Origin: Peptostreptococcaceae bacterium pGA-8
GTDB taxonomy: Bacteria > Bacillota > Clostridia > Peptostreptococcales > Anaerovoracaceae
Length of the DNA stretch: 64,000 bases
Direction of reading: 5' to 3'
NCBI GenBank assembly: GCA_900112915.1
Contig: FONK01000006.1
Location: 55,675-119,674, forward strand
A model generated the notes under the pieces. The model saw only the letters and a list, made by a program, of their open reading frames with translations, was not told the DNA's origin and did no database searches. Each line of letters opens with the position of its first letter. Position 1 is the first letter of the stretch. Position numbers and translations under genes: made by a program. Positions 1 through 8,791 of the stretch are shown here, piece after piece.

Positions 1-1064
1 ATAGTTATTTTGTGAAGAGTGATGACCCGCAAAACCTTATTTCGGCTGTAGGACAATTGGCCAAGATAAAGGAATTATCAAATGAGAATAGAATCTTAAA
101 AGAAAATTTTGCCCGCCAAGATGCGTTTTTAGAATCTAAAAGCAAAGCCTTTAAGAAAGTTCTCGATGTTTGTGATAAAGCAGCTGAGACTAATATTAAT
201 GTTTTGCTGTTAGGTGAATCGGGAGTAGGAAAAGAGGTAGTTGCAAACTATATACATGTAAATAGCAGCAGATGCAACAACCATTTTGTACCTGTAAACT
301 GTCAAAGTTTTTCAAGCGGATTGATTGAGTCTGAACTTTTTGGACATGAAAAGGGTGCTTTTACAGGTGCAAGTGGCAAGCGCATCGGTAGATTTGAAGA
401 GGCACATAGCGGAACCATATTTTTAGATGAAATAGGAGATTTACCGCTAGATACGCAGAGTAAATTACTAAGGACAATTGAGAATAGAACGATTGAAAGA
501 CTAGGGAGTAATAAGAGAATAGAGCTTGACTTTAGAATTATATCTGCAACTAATAAGAATATAGAAGAGCTAATTTCAACAGGTGATTTTAGAGAAGACC
601 TTTTTTATAGAATTAATACATTAACTCTGACGATTCCCCCTTTAAGAGAAAGGCGAGAAGACATTCCCGGATTGATTGATTTCTTTGTTAAAAAAATAGA
701 AAAAGAACAAAAGAAACCGATTAAGAGAATAGATGATGATGTTCTTGACAAGTTATATAATTATGACTATCCCGGCAATGTTAGAGAACTTAAGAATCTA
801 TTGGAACGCCTCATTACATTAAGTGAAAACGGCATCATTACATTTGACAAATCCGATGGATATTTACCTATTAACTTTAATACGCATTTGATAAAAAGTG
901 ATGGTTTAAGAGAGGCAAGGAAAGCTTTTGAAAAAGAATATATAGAGGGAGCTTTAAAGTTAAATAAATATAATATTTCTAAAACGGCTAATCAAATTAA
1001 GATTTCAGACAGGCAGCTCTGGAATAAGATTTCCGAATTGGAAATAGAAATTGTTAAAAAATGA
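1..1064 (+). CDS. Sigma-54-dependent transcriptional regulator (5'-partial)
   Basis: Enhancer-binding activator of sigma-54 RNA polymerase. Counting from the GTG at position 12, the AAA+ module shows Walker A GESGVGK (about 68-74), the sigma-54 contact loop GAFTGA (115-120) and Walker [11 protein letters not shown] (134-143). A Fis-type helix-turn-helix lies at the C-terminus ([18 protein letters not shown]). The frame stays open to base 3 and no ribosome site precedes the GTG, so the N-terminal sensory part (often PAS or response-regulator in this family) is probably outside the window. A charged helix at residues 15-40 would be the linker. It lies just upstream of a consensus sigma-54 promoter driving a sodium:alanine symporter, so local control of that gene is the obvious inference. 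The signal sensed cannot be read here. Confidence 0.93.
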   Translation, partial: SYFVKSDDPQNLISAVGQLAKIKELSNENRILKENFARQDAFLESKSKAFKKVLDVCDKAAETNINVLLLGESGVGKEVVANYIHVNSSRCNNHFVPVNCQSFSSGLIESELFGHEKGAFTGASGKRIGRFEEAHSGTIFLDEIGDLPLDTQSKLLRTIENRTIERLGSNKRIELDFRIISATNKNIEELISTGDFREDLFYRINTLTLTIPPLRERREDIPGLIDFFVKKIEKEQKKPIKRIDDDVLDKLYNYDYPGNVRELKNLLERLITLSENGIITFDKSDGYLPINFNTHLIKSDGLREARKAFEKEYIEGALKLNKYNISKTANQIKISDRQLWNKISELEIEIVKK

Positions 1065-1072
1065 CTAGATAG

Positions 1073-1154
1073 TCAGGTACCTGGGGACAGACCGTGAAAC
1101 ATTTTGCACACTGCGAAAAAATTTTCACGGTTTTTGTGTGCATTAAAATGTTTC
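1073..1154. repeat. Nested inverted repeat between regulator and symporter
   Basis: Three overlapping dyads: a 10-bp perfect palindrome CAGGTACCTG (1074-1083); ACCGTGAAA (1091-1099) with TTTCACGGT (1123-1131); and GAAACATTTTGCACAC (1096-1111) with an imperfect partner at 1136-1154. It could be the enhancer for the sigma-54 activator (it ends about 70 bases upstream of the -24 box), a terminator, or a remnant of a REP-like element. The sequence alone does not decide. Confidence 0.6.
1091..1137 (+). terminator. Possible intrinsic terminator of the sigma-54 regulator gene
   Basis: A 9-bp stem (ACCGTGAAA / TTTCACGGT) with a 23-base loop is followed by a T tract (TTTTTG). The long loop weakens the call, and the same bases belong to the larger inverted repeat described separately. 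Confidence 0.4.
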
Positions 1155-1221
1155 TGCGCTTCCAGGAAGGATGGACTTAACCTTTTGTAAGGCTTTAGGT
1201 TATTTCTTAAAACGTATTATT

Positions 1222-1239
1222 TTGGCACGCATATTGCTT
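1222..1239 (+). promoter_or_regulatory. Sigma-54 (-24/-12) promoter
   Basis: TGGCAC (1223-1228), five bases, then TTGCT (1234-1238) match the sigma-54 consensus TGGCAC-N5-TTGCW exactly, with invariant GG and GC 10 bases apart. It sits about 45 bases upstream of the symporter start, directly downstream of a sigma-54 activator gene. Confidence 0.9.
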
Positions 1240-1282
1240 CTAAAGTATGTATAAATACTAAATGTCTTAGAAAGGAGCAATT

Positions 1283-2626
1283 ATGGATATTATTTATGAA
1301 ATTAATGGGAAAATTAATGACCTGGTATGGGGCCCTTACATGATTTTCTTGCTTGTAGGTGTTGGTATTTTCTTATCATTAAGGCTTAAATTTCTTCAAT
1401 TTTTTAGGTTTGGATACATAATAAAGCGTACTATAGGCAAAGCGTTCAAACCATCTGAAGGCGATGGGGCAATTTCTTCTGCAAAGGCAGGACTCACTTC
1501 AATAGCAGCAGTTGTTGGCACCGGAAATATAGCCGGCGTAGCAACAGCCATTGCCATAGGGGGTCCGGGTGCTGTATTTTGGATGTGGGTATCAGCTCTG
1601 TTTGGAATGGCAACAAAATATTCAGAGATAACTCTTGGTGTGCATTTTAGAGAAAAGAAGGAAGATGGCACGTATGCCGGTGGGGCAATGTACTACATCG
1701 AAAAAGGCTTACATTCAAAGGTTTTAGCCGGGTTCTTTGCCGTTATGGTAATCATTGCTTATTTTGTTGTAGGTGCCATTGTAGATACAAATTCTATTTG
1801 TTTATCTGTTGAAGCACAATTTGGTATTCCACCCCTAGCAACAGGTGTTATATTTTCCGTATTGACAGCGATTGTTATTCTTGGAGGCATTACAAGAATA
1901 GGTGATGTTTGTCAGTGGCTTACTCCATTTATGTGCGGGATTTATATTATTGCAGGTTTGGCAATTATTGTACTTAATTTAGAAAGTGTACCGAAGGCAT
2001 TTGCTGAAATATTTCAAGGTGCTTTTACACCGGCAGGAGCTACCGGGGGATTTGTTGGTACCACTTTTATGATGATGGTTACAAAGGGGATGGCAAGAGG
2101 GTTATTCTCCAATGAGGCAGGACTTGGTTCATCTCCGATTATCCATTCAAGTGCAATAGTTAAGCATCCGGTAGAGCAAGGCATATGGGGAGCAACGGAG
2201 GTGTTTGTAGATACATTAATTGTGGCGACAATTACGGGCCTTGCAATTGTTATTTCGGGAGCATGGAAAAGTGGTCTTGACGGTGCAGCATTAACAATGA
2301 AAGCATTCGAAATAGCTTTACCGGGCAAAATAGGCAGTTATATAGTAATGCTAAGCGCAGTTTTATTTGGTTATTCTTGCCTAATTTCAGCTAATTACTA
2401 CTGTGAGAAGGCTGCGGACTACTTATTTGGTAGAAGCTCAGCAATGCCGATTAGAATAGTTTGGTGTATATTTATCATTATAGGTTCGGTTGGAGGACTG
2501 GGATTTGTTTGGGATCTCGCAGATACTTGTAATGGTCTTATGGCAATTCCTAACTTAATTGCATTGCTAATATTAAGCCCTATTGTAGTTAAGCTGACAA
2601 AGGAGTATTTCGATAGTATAAAATAA
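1283..2626 (+). CDS. Sodium:alanine symporter family protein (AGCS)
   Basis: Polytopic inner-membrane carrier importing alanine or glycine (possibly other small amino acids) with Na+. At 447 residues it has the usual family length. Family signatures visible include the GLTSIAAVVGTGNIAGVATA segment near residues 68-87, the GGAMYYIEKG stretch, and GLFSNEAGLGSSPI in the second half. The ATG is preceded by AAAGGAG at good spacing. The only promoter seen is the sigma-54 box upstream, so expression probably depends on the adjacent activator, as for many amino-acid use genes in Clostridia. The gene appears monocistronic; convergent pyrimidine genes follow. The exact substrate is uncertain. Confidence 0.93.
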   Translation: MDIIYEINGKINDLVWGPYMIFLLVGVGIFLSLRLKFLQFFRFGYIIKRTIGKAFKPSEGDGAISSAKAGLTSIAAVVGTGNIAGVATAIAIGGPGAVFWMWVSALFGMATKYSEITLGVHFREKKEDGTYAGGAMYYIEKGLHSKVLAGFFAVMVIIAYFVVGAIVDTNSICLSVEAQFGIPPLATGVIFSVLTAIVILGGITRIGDVCQWLTPFMCGIYIIAGLAIIVLNLESVPKAFAEIFQGAFTPAGATGGFVGTTFMMMVTKGMARGLFSNEAGLGSSPIIHSSAIVKHPVEQGIWGATEVFVDTLIVATITGLAIVISGAWKSGLDGAALTMKAFEIALPGKIGSYIVMLSAVLFGYSCLISANYYCEKAADYLFGRSSAMPIRIVWCIFIIIGSVGGLGFVWDLADTCNGLMAIPNLIALLILSPIVVKLTKEYFDSIK

Positions 2627-2723
2627 AAAATTGGATGTCAGGTGGCAATGAAAAGAATTTGTTCAAGTGACAATGGATAATTGAACTTATAAACTCAACT
2701 GTATATGATTTGACAAAGCACAA

Positions 2724-2756
2724 AAACAGGGCGTAGTCATAAAGACCACGCCCTTC
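2724..2756 (-). terminator. Terminator of the pyrimidine operon
   Basis: An 11-bp stem with one mismatch (2728-2738 with 2744-2754; loop ATAAA). Read on the minus strand it is followed by TGTTTTTG, a proper T tract immediately after the pyrI end. It may also stop transcription from the symporter, although the plus-strand side lacks a T run. Confidence 0.8.
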
Positions 2757-2773
2757 TGTCATTTTAGCTATAT

Positions 2774-3196
2774 TTAGCGAACCACATGCTCAGAATCGCA
2801 GTAGATGCAGCGGTAGACTTTTTTGTCCTTGTCAACCAGCCGGAACTTCTGAAGGATTTCCTGCTCAACTGAGGTTATACAGCGAGGATTTTTGCATTTG
2901 ATAACATCTGTGAGAGTCTCCGGTAGGGAAAGGTGAACCTTTTTCACCAGCTTGCCGTTTCGTACTCTGTTAACAGTTATGTTGCTGTCGATATAGCCAA
3001 GCACATCGAAATCTAGGGGAATATCCTCGTCAATTTTGATTATGTCCTTTTGACCGTACTTTGTGCTTGAAACGTGCTGAATTACGGCAACACAGCAGTT
3101 TAGCTTATCCAGCTTAAGAAGCTCGTATATCTCCATGCTTTTGCCCGCTTTAATGTGGTCCAGAACTATACCTGTATTTACTCCATCTATATTCAT
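2774..3196 (-). CDS. pyrI: Aspartate carbamoyltransferase regulatory subunit
   Basis: Allosteric chain of aspartate transcarbamoylase, which binds CTP/ATP and pairs with PyrB. It is 140 residues with an N-terminal nucleotide-binding half and a C-terminal zinc site. The four zinc ligands are visible at C101, C106 (CKNPRC) and C130, C133 (CIYC). The start is the ATG of MNIDGVNTG, preceded by AAAGAAAGGGG; the open frame extends 38 codons further but overlaps pyrB and lacks a ribosome site. It lies 16 bases after pyrB and is the last gene of the operon. Its presence indicates a regulated PyrB-PyrI holoenzyme rather than the unregulated Bacillus type. Confidence 0.95.
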   Translation of the reverse strand: MNIDGVNTGIVLDHIKAGKSMEIYELLKLDKLNCCVAVIQHVSSTKYGQKDIIKIDEDIPLDFDVLGYIDSNITVNRVRNGKLVKKVHLSLPETLTDVIKCKNPRCITSVEQEILQKFRLVDKDKKVYRCIYCDSEHVVR

Positions 3197-3212
3197 TGTT
3201 TTTCCCCTTTCT

Positions 3213-4142
3213 TTATTTATGCCTTTTGATTCCCAGCAGGAACAAAATAAGTGCCATTCTAATATGCTTGCCACAAAGTGCCTGGAAGAAGTAGCATGCT
3301 CGCGGGTCATCGTCCACCTCCACGGATATCTCGTTAACCCTTGGAAGAGGATGCATTATGGTCAAATCCTCTTTTGCCGCCTGTAGCTTTTCAAGGTCCA
3401 AGATGTAACTGTCCTTTAAACGAATATAGTCAGCTTCATTGAAAAATCTTTCTTTTTGAACCCTTGTCATATAGAGGATGTCCAGCATAGGCATAGCCTC
3501 CTCAAGCTTTTCAACTTCGACCCATTCAGCGCCCGCCTGAGTCATTTTTTCCTTCATATAGTCCGGAACCTGCAACTCTTTTGGTGAAATAAGCACGAAC
3601 TTGACATTTGGATATCTGAGCATTGCTTCAATTAAAGAGTGGACTGTACGGCCGAACTTCAAGTCACCACATAGCCCGACCGTCATATCGGAGAGTCTGC
3701 CCTTCTTTCTTTTGATAGTCAAAAGGTCGGTAAGGGTTTGAGTCGGATGGAAATGGCCGCCGTCACCGGCGTTTATAATTGGAACGGTGGTTCTTTGCGC
3801 ACCGACAATAGGAGCCCCTTCCTTAGGATGCCTCATGGCAATAATGTCCACATAGCAGCCAACAGTCTGAATGGTATCGCTTACGCTTTCGCCCTTGGCA
3901 GCGGAGCTGGAATTAGCTGAGGAAAATCCCAAAACACTTCCGCCAAGCTCCAGCATAGCAGCTTCAAAGCTCAGCCTTGTTCTGGTGCTCGGCTCGAAGA
4001 AAAGGGTAGCCAGTTTTTTGTGGGCACAAATATCTTCGTAAGCCTCATGATTTTCTACAATATCATCTGCTACCTCAATTAGCTGATCAATTTCATCTAC
4101 AGTAAGGTCTGTGATATTAATTAGGTTTCGAATTTCTTTCAT
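3213..4142 (-). CDS. pyrB: Aspartate carbamoyltransferase catalytic subunit
   Basis: Condenses carbamoyl phosphate with aspartate to N-carbamoylaspartate, the committed step of UMP synthesis. At 309 residues it has the normal length. The carbamoyl-phosphate loop [13 protein letters not shown] (49-61), [11 protein letters not shown] and the MHPLPRVNE motif are intact. The ATG follows the pyrE stop codon with no gap, and its ribosome site (AGGAAGGAA) lies inside the end of pyrE, implying translational coupling. PyrI follows after 16 bases, so the two subunits are made together. Confidence 0.97.
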   Translation of the reverse strand: MKEIRNLINITDLTVDEIDQLIEVADDIVENHEAYEDICAHKKLATLFFEPSTRTRLSFEAAMLELGGSVLGFSSANSSSAAKGESVSDTIQTVGCYVDIIAMRHPKEGAPIVGAQRTTVPIINAGDGGHFHPTQTLTDLLTIKRKKGRLSDMTVGLCGDLKFGRTVHSLIEAMLRYPNVKFVLISPKELQVPDYMKEKMTQAGAEWVEVEKLEEAMPMLDILYMTRVQKERFFNEADYIRLKDSYILDLEKLQAAKEDLTIMHPLPRVNEISVEVDDDPRACYFFQALCGKHIRMALILFLLGIKRHK

Positions 4143-4808
4143 CTATTTCCTTCCTTTCATCCAGCCCTCATCCTGAGGGTTATTTCTAAACGCAATTATT
4201 TTCTCTTTTTGAGCCGGTGTTATATATTCCTTTTCAACTGCAACCTCTAACAAAACATCCAAATTGCAAAGGCTTTCGTTTGTCGTATTGCTCTCCTCCA
4301 AGCGAGCTTTTGCCTTAGCCATTCCGTAGGTAAAGATGCTCGCAATGCCGAGTACCTCCGCTCCGAAGTCTCTCAGTACATTTACTGTTTCAATTGACGA
4401 GCCTGCTGTTGAAATCAGATCTTCTATTACAACCACCTTTTGCCCCGGAGTTAGCTTGCCTTCAATTTGATTTGTTCTGCCATGATCCTTTGCAGAGCCT
4501 CTAACATAGCCCATAGGAAGATTCATAAGGTGTCCGACAATTGCAGCGTGAGCAATTCCGGCAGTGCTTGTCCCCATAACTACCTGACAATCAGGAAAGC
4601 TTTTCTCAATCGTCTCTTTAAGCGATTCTTCAATTAGAGTTCTCACCTCAGGTGATGTAAGGGTTAGGCGATTATCGCAGTAAATTGGACTCTTAATGCC
4701 CGATGCCCAAGTAAATGGTTCGTCAGGTCTCAGGAAAACTGCTCCGATAGATAGAAGACCTTCAGCAACCTGTCTTGAGCCGGCATCTTTAATGTTTTTT
4801 GTTTCCAT
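4143..4808 (-). CDS. pyrE: Orotate phosphoribosyltransferase
   Basis: Transfers phosphoribose from PRPP to orotate, giving OMP. It has 221 residues. The PRPP-binding motif VVVIEDLISTAGSS (125-138) and the mobile loop with GSAKDHGRTNQIEG (104-117) are clear. It sits between pyrF (21 bases upstream) and pyrB (abutting). A GGAGG-like site (minus-strand AAGGAGGAAAA) precedes the ATG. Confidence 0.96.
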   Translation of the reverse strand: METKNIKDAGSRQVAEGLLSIGAVFLRPDEPFTWASGIKSPIYCDNRLTLTSPEVRTLIEESLKETIEKSFPDCQVVMGTSTAGIAHAAIVGHLMNLPMGYVRGSAKDHGRTNQIEGKLTPGQKVVVIEDLISTAGSSIETVNVLRDFGAEVLGIASIFTYGMAKAKARLEESNTTNESLCNLDVLLEVAVEKEYITPAQKEKIIAFRNNPQDEGWMKGRK

Positions 4809-4829
4809 TTTTCCTCCTTATAAATTCTC

Positions 4830-5552
4830 TTATATAAATTCCTTCAGACATCTTTCATAAGCAGCCACAGGATTTTCAGCCTTGGTAATGGGCCTGCCGA
4901 CAACGATGAAGTTGGAACCCAGAACCTTAGCCCTTGCAGGGGTAGTGACCCTGACCTGGTCATCCATTGCGGCATCCTCAAATCTCACTCCCGGAGTGAT
5001 TGTCAGGAATTCTTCACCACAAGTTTCGTGAATTAAGCCGGCCTCTAAGGGGGAGCATACTACACCATCCAGCCTCGCTATTTTTGCATTTTCAGCATAT
5101 CCCTTAACTGTATCTTCAAGCGACTTTGCTATGAAAAGCTCCGACTTCATTCTCTCTTCACTGGTTGAGGTGAGCTGAGTGACAGCAATCAGTAAAGGTC
5201 TTGATTTTCCCGGAAGAGTTCCCGCTTCAAGTCCGGCAATAGCTGCCGCCATCATCTCGACAGTTCCCGCTGCGTGAACATTGCACATATCCACATCCAG
5301 CTTTGCCAATGATGTCATGGCCTTTTCAACGGTGTTGGGAATATCGTGAAGCTTTAGGTCAAGGAAAATCTTGTGGTCAAGAGCCTTGATTTTTTCAATT
5401 ATTGCAGGACCTTCGCTGTAGAAAAGCTCCATTCCAACCTTTACATAGGGCTTTCTCGCTGAGTCTTTAAAATTGCTCAAAAAAGCAAGGGCAGCTTCAC
5501 CGGTTGGGAAGTCCAGAGCGATTATGACATCACGGTTTATTTGATTATTCAT
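4830..5552 (-). CDS. pyrF: Orotidine-5'-phosphate decarboxylase
   Basis: Decarboxylates OMP to UMP, the final step of the pathway. It is 240 residues, a group 1 TIM barrel. The catalytic tetrad segment FLDLKLHDIPNT contains the D65-x-K67-x-x-D70 signature, and the phosphate-binding GSNFIVVGRPIT lies near the C-terminus. It is 10 bases downstream of pyrD and preceded by AAGGAGG on the minus strand. Confidence 0.96.
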   Translation of the reverse strand: MNNQINRDVIIALDFPTGEAALAFLSNFKDSARKPYVKVGMELFYSEGPAIIEKIKALDHKIFLDLKLHDIPNTVEKAMTSLAKLDVDMCNVHAAGTVEMMAAAIAGLEAGTLPGKSRPLLIAVTQLTSTSEERMKSELFIAKSLEDTVKGYAENAKIARLDGVVCSPLEAGLIHETCGEEFLTITPGVRFEDAAMDDQVRVTTPARAKVLGSNFIVVGRPITKAENPVAAYERCLKEFI

Positions 5553-5562
5553 GAGTTCCTCC

Positions 5563-6489
5563 TTATTGTACGATTCCGATTATCTCTTCTAAACGATTGA
5601 TTTTAAGCTTATCCATAAGAACCGGAAGCTCCTCTATAATGTCTCGGCAAATCATCGGGTTCACCAGGTTAGCGGCTCCGACTTGGGTTGCAGTTGCACC
5701 TGCCATCATCATTTCGATTACATCCTTTGCCGATGAAATACCGCCCATTCCTATAATCGGCAATTTCACAGCCTTCGCTACCTGATAAACCATGCGAACT
5801 GCTATTGGAAAAATCGCAGGTCCTGAAAGCCCCCCCATTTTATTGGCGATTACGGGGCTTCGACTTTTAATGTCAATTCTCATTCCAAGCATGGTGTTTA
5901 TCAAGCTGAGACCATCAGCCCCGGCACTTTCGCAAGCCTTGGCGATTTCGGTAATATCCGTTACATTGGGACTCAGCTTTATGTATAGCGGCTTTTTTGT
6001 TGCTTTTCTGACGGCATTCGTTACTTCCGCCGCACTTTTCGGATCTACACCGTATGCCATACCACCATTGTGAACATTTGGACAGCTGACATTTACTTCT
6101 ATAATTCCCACTTGCTTTTGCCGGTCCATAGCTTCAGCGCATTTTACATATTCATCTATGGAAAAGCCGCTGATGTTGGCGATTAGAGGTTTTTTGTAAA
6201 TCCTTCCCAGAGCAGGCAGCTCCTCGGAGATAACCTTTTCAAGACCGGGATTTTGCAGCCCCACAGAGTTTATAAGTCCACCGGGGCATTCCGCAATTCT
6301 CGGCTGAGGATTGCCGAATCTGGGCTCAAGGGTTGTCCCTTTAAAGGAAATGGAGCCTAAAATGTTTAAATCGTACAGCCGGGCGAATTCCTGTCCGTAC
6401 CCAAAGGTACCGCTGGCAGGAATGACAGGATTGTCCAAAATTACGCCACTTAGATTTACCGATGTGTTTTTTAATTCTTTATTCAACAT
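5563..6489 (-). CDS. pyrD: Dihydroorotate dehydrogenase, class 1B catalytic subunit
   Basis: FMN enzyme oxidising dihydroorotate to orotate; the 1B class passes electrons through PyrK to NAD+. It has 308 residues. The catalytic base is the Cys in EVNVSCPNVH (C136), not Ser, which is the class 1 signature. FMN-phosphate contacts (GMGGISSAKDV and GATATQVG) are present. The neighbouring pyrK supports the heterotetrameric 1B type, suited to an anaerobe because it does not need quinone or oxygen. Confidence 0.96.
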   Translation of the reverse strand: MLNKELKNTSVNLSGVILDNPVIPASGTFGYGQEFARLYDLNILGSISFKGTTLEPRFGNPQPRIAECPGGLINSVGLQNPGLEKVISEELPALGRIYKKPLIANISGFSIDEYVKCAEAMDRQKQVGIIEVNVSCPNVHNGGMAYGVDPKSAAEVTNAVRKATKKPLYIKLSPNVTDITEIAKACESAGADGLSLINTMLGMRIDIKSRSPVIANKMGGLSGPAIFPIAVRMVYQVAKAVKLPIIGMGGISSAKDVIEMMMAGATATQVGAANLVNPMICRDIIEELPVLMDKLKINRLEEIIGIVQ

Positions 6490-6526
6490 GTTTAAATCTA
6501 CCCTCTCAGTTTATCTCAAGCCTGAT

Positions 6527-7309
6527 TTACCAAAGGATTTCTTCCTTCAGCAATACCGGACCTTCCTTGCAAATTCTTTTGTATCCTTCCTTAGTCATAC
6601 AGGTGCAGCCCATGCAGGCACCGAAGCCGCATGCCATTCTGGCTTCAAAGCTGTATTGACCGCCTATTTCACTGTTTTTTTCAAGGGCTCCGCCTCGGGA
6701 AGCAGCATTCTCCTGAGGCACAAAAGAGTAGATAGCCTTTAGCATGGCTACCGGCCCGCAGCTACAGACATAATCGAAGTTTACGGTCTTAAGAGCATCG
6801 ATTATAAAGCCTTTTATACCAAAGCTGCCGTCGACAGTGGTTATCCTGGGCTCCAGTCCCAGAGCCTGAAATTTTTCGACTCCGAAAATTTCGTCTTTAG
6901 TATTAAAGCCAAGGACTACCTCCGGTGATTTTCCCTCGACAAGCATCTTTTTTGCCAGTCCGATTAGAGGCGGAACGCCTACGCCACCACCACAAAGAAG
7001 GGTGTTTTCGGTGGTGAGCTTTGTATCGAAGCCGTTTCCAAGGGGCAAAAGAAGCTCCAGGCTGTGGTTCGGCTTTTTTCTTGACAGAATTTCTGTGCCT
7101 TCGCCAACTACCTTATATATTAATGTTATCGTTCCGGCTTCATTGTCCCAATTGGAAATGGATATCGGCCTTCTGAGATAGCATCCGGGAATCTTGATAT
7201 TGACGAATTGTCCGGGTGTAATATCCGGAAGGTTGCCGGATAATGTCAGTTCATACACATCCTTGGTTATTGCCTTGTTGGCTGTGATTTTAAAATCAGT
7301 TGTTTGCAT
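6527..7309 (-). CDS. pyrK: Dihydroorotate dehydrogenase electron transfer subunit
   Basis: FAD and [2Fe-2S] subunit carrying electrons from PyrD to NAD+. It has 260 residues from the chosen ATG (MQTTDF), which has a ribosome site GAAGGAGC five bases upstream; a longer frame extends 11 codons further into pyrC without one. FAD site RRPISISNW (47-55), NAD-side glycine cluster LLCGGGVGVPP, and cluster ligands C227, C232, C235 and C247 are all present. It overlaps the end of pyrC by 14 bases, implying coupled translation. Confidence 0.95.
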   Translation of the reverse strand: MQTTDFKITANKAITKDVYELTLSGNLPDITPGQFVNIKIPGCYLRRPISISNWDNEAGTITLIYKVVGEGTEILSRKKPNHSLELLLPLGNGFDTKLTTENTLLCGGGVGVPPLIGLAKKMLVEGKSPEVVLGFNTKDEIFGVEKFQALGLEPRITTVDGSFGIKGFIIDALKTVNFDYVCSCGPVAMLKAIYSFVPQENAASRGGALEKNSEIGGQYSFEARMACGFGACMGCTCMTKEGYKRICKEGPVLLKEEILW

Positions 7310-8615
7310 AGTCAGCTCCTTCGGTGTATACGATTTTTCCATCCACCATGGTCAAAACTGAATGACCTTGAACCCTTGCTCCGTCGAAGGGGGTAGACTT
7401 TCCCTTAGAAAGGAAGGTTTTGGAATCAATGGTAAATTCGGTGTCTAAATCTAATATTGCTAAGTCCGCCGTCATGCCCTCTTCAATTCGGCTGTTTCTT
7501 GGACCTGCCAGATTAAATCGCCTTATCGGGGCTCCAATGAGCAGGTCCAGAAGCTTATCTAAGGTTATAATGTGCCTTTTTACAAGGTTTGTGTAAAGCA
7601 CAGGGAAGGCACATTCCAAGCCTACAATTCCAAAGGGGCTTTTTTCAAGTCCTCGGGACTTTTCTTCTTCCCCATGAGGTGCATGGTCAGTGGCAAGCAT
7701 ATCGATGGTGCCGTCTTGTATGCCCGCAATTAAGGCTGCTCTGTCAGCAGCGCCGCGGAGGGGAGGGTTCATCTTGAATCTGCCCTCCTCGCGAAGGTCG
7801 GCGTCGCTAAGGACCAGGTAATGAGGCGCCGTTTCACAAGTGACGCCGACCCCGCGCCCCTTGGCTGCCCTTATAATCTCCACCGACTCGGCCGTAGACA
7901 CATGGCACACATGGTACCGGCAGCCAAGGGCCTCCGCCAGCTGCACATCCCTCATAACCTGAACCCACTCGCTGTCGGAGCTTATGCCCCTGTGACCGTG
8001 ACTACGGGCATATTCTCCATCGTGAATATATCCGTTATGCAGTAGGCTCTCATCCTCGCAGTGGGCAACTATTACCTTACCAAGGCGCTTTGCTTCAATC
8101 ATCGCCGCTTCCATAAGCTCCTTTGACTGAATGCCTTTACCGTCGTCACTGAAGGCAAGCACATAGGGTGACAATTCCTCCATATCAGCCAGTCGGCTTC
8201 TCCCGTCGCCTCTTGAGGTGATGGTTCCATATGGGATTACCTTAATTACCGCATCTCTTTCTATTATATCCAGCTGGACCTTGAGAGCCTCAAGGGTTGC
8301 CGGAGCAGGATTCACATTGGGCATGGAACAAATTGTGGTGTAGCCGCCCCTTGCTCCGGCCATGGTTCCCGTCTTAATGGTTTCCTTATAAAAAAAACCC
8401 GGTTCACGAAGGTGCACATGCACATCCACAAAACCGGGAACTATATATTTATTATCACAGGCAACTATTTTGTCAACGGAGGCTTCCAGCTTGTTAACGG
8501 CTGAATCGGCTTCTAAATCAAATGACAAAAATACCTTACCATCTTCAACAAGGAGATTTTTCTGTTCAAAGCCACATGGGGTGTAGACCATACCATTTTT
8601 TAATAATGTTTTCAT
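7296..8615 (-). CDS. pyrC: Dihydroorotase
   Basis: Zinc amidohydrolase cyclising carbamoylaspartate to dihydroorotate. It has 439 residues, the long class I type. The metal ligands H66 and H68 occur in DVHVHLREPG, and LATDHAPHGEEE holds the conserved Asp. It is the first gene of the operon. The ATG at 8615 is preceded one codon earlier by an in-frame TTG (8618) closer to the AGGAG, so the true start could be either. The promoter lies only about 35 bases upstream, leaving no room for a PyrR-type attenuator. Confidence 0.96.
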   Translation of the reverse strand: MKTLLKNGMVYTPCGFEQKNLLVEDGKVFLSFDLEADSAVNKLEASVDKIVACDNKYIVPGFVDVHVHLREPGFFYKETIKTGTMAGARGGYTTICSMPNVNPAPATLEALKVQLDIIERDAVIKVIPYGTITSRGDGRSRLADMEELSPYVLAFSDDGKGIQSKELMEAAMIEAKRLGKVIVAHCEDESLLHNGYIHDGEYARSHGHRGISSDSEWVQVMRDVQLAEALGCRYHVCHVSTAESVEIIRAAKGRGVGVTCETAPHYLVLSDADLREEGRFKMNPPLRGAADRAALIAGIQDGTIDMLATDHAPHGEEEKSRGLEKSPFGIVGLECAFPVLYTNLVKRHIITLDKLLDLLIGAPIRRFNLAGPRNSRIEEGMTADLAILDLDTEFTIDSKTFLSKGKSTPFDGARVQGHSVLTMVDGKIVYTEGADYANN

Positions 8616-8656
8616 CAAACGATTACTCCTTTCCTATTTCTGCTTAAATCTTCAAC

Positions 8657-8685
8657 ATTTTAGCATAGGGAGTTTGGGATGTCAA
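8657..8685 (-). promoter_or_regulatory. Promoter of the pyrimidine operon
   Basis: On the minus strand TTGACA (8680-8685), a 17-base spacer and TAAAAT (8657-8662) form a near-consensus sigma-A promoter. The start of transcription would be near 8650, giving a leader of about 35 bases ending in AGGAAAGGAG before pyrC. Confidence 0.85.
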
Positions 8686-8791
8686 TAGCATTGATTTAAC
8701 TTTTTTGATGAAATTTTTACCGCAATTTTTGCTATAACCCTAAGTCAGGTGGTAATATCAATTATCGTGTAAAATCAATGCCTTCAGTCGA

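Noticed and set aside
8619..8656. PyrR-binding attenuator before pyrC
   Set aside because: The promoter leaves only about 35 bases of leader, too short for the anti-antiterminator and terminator.
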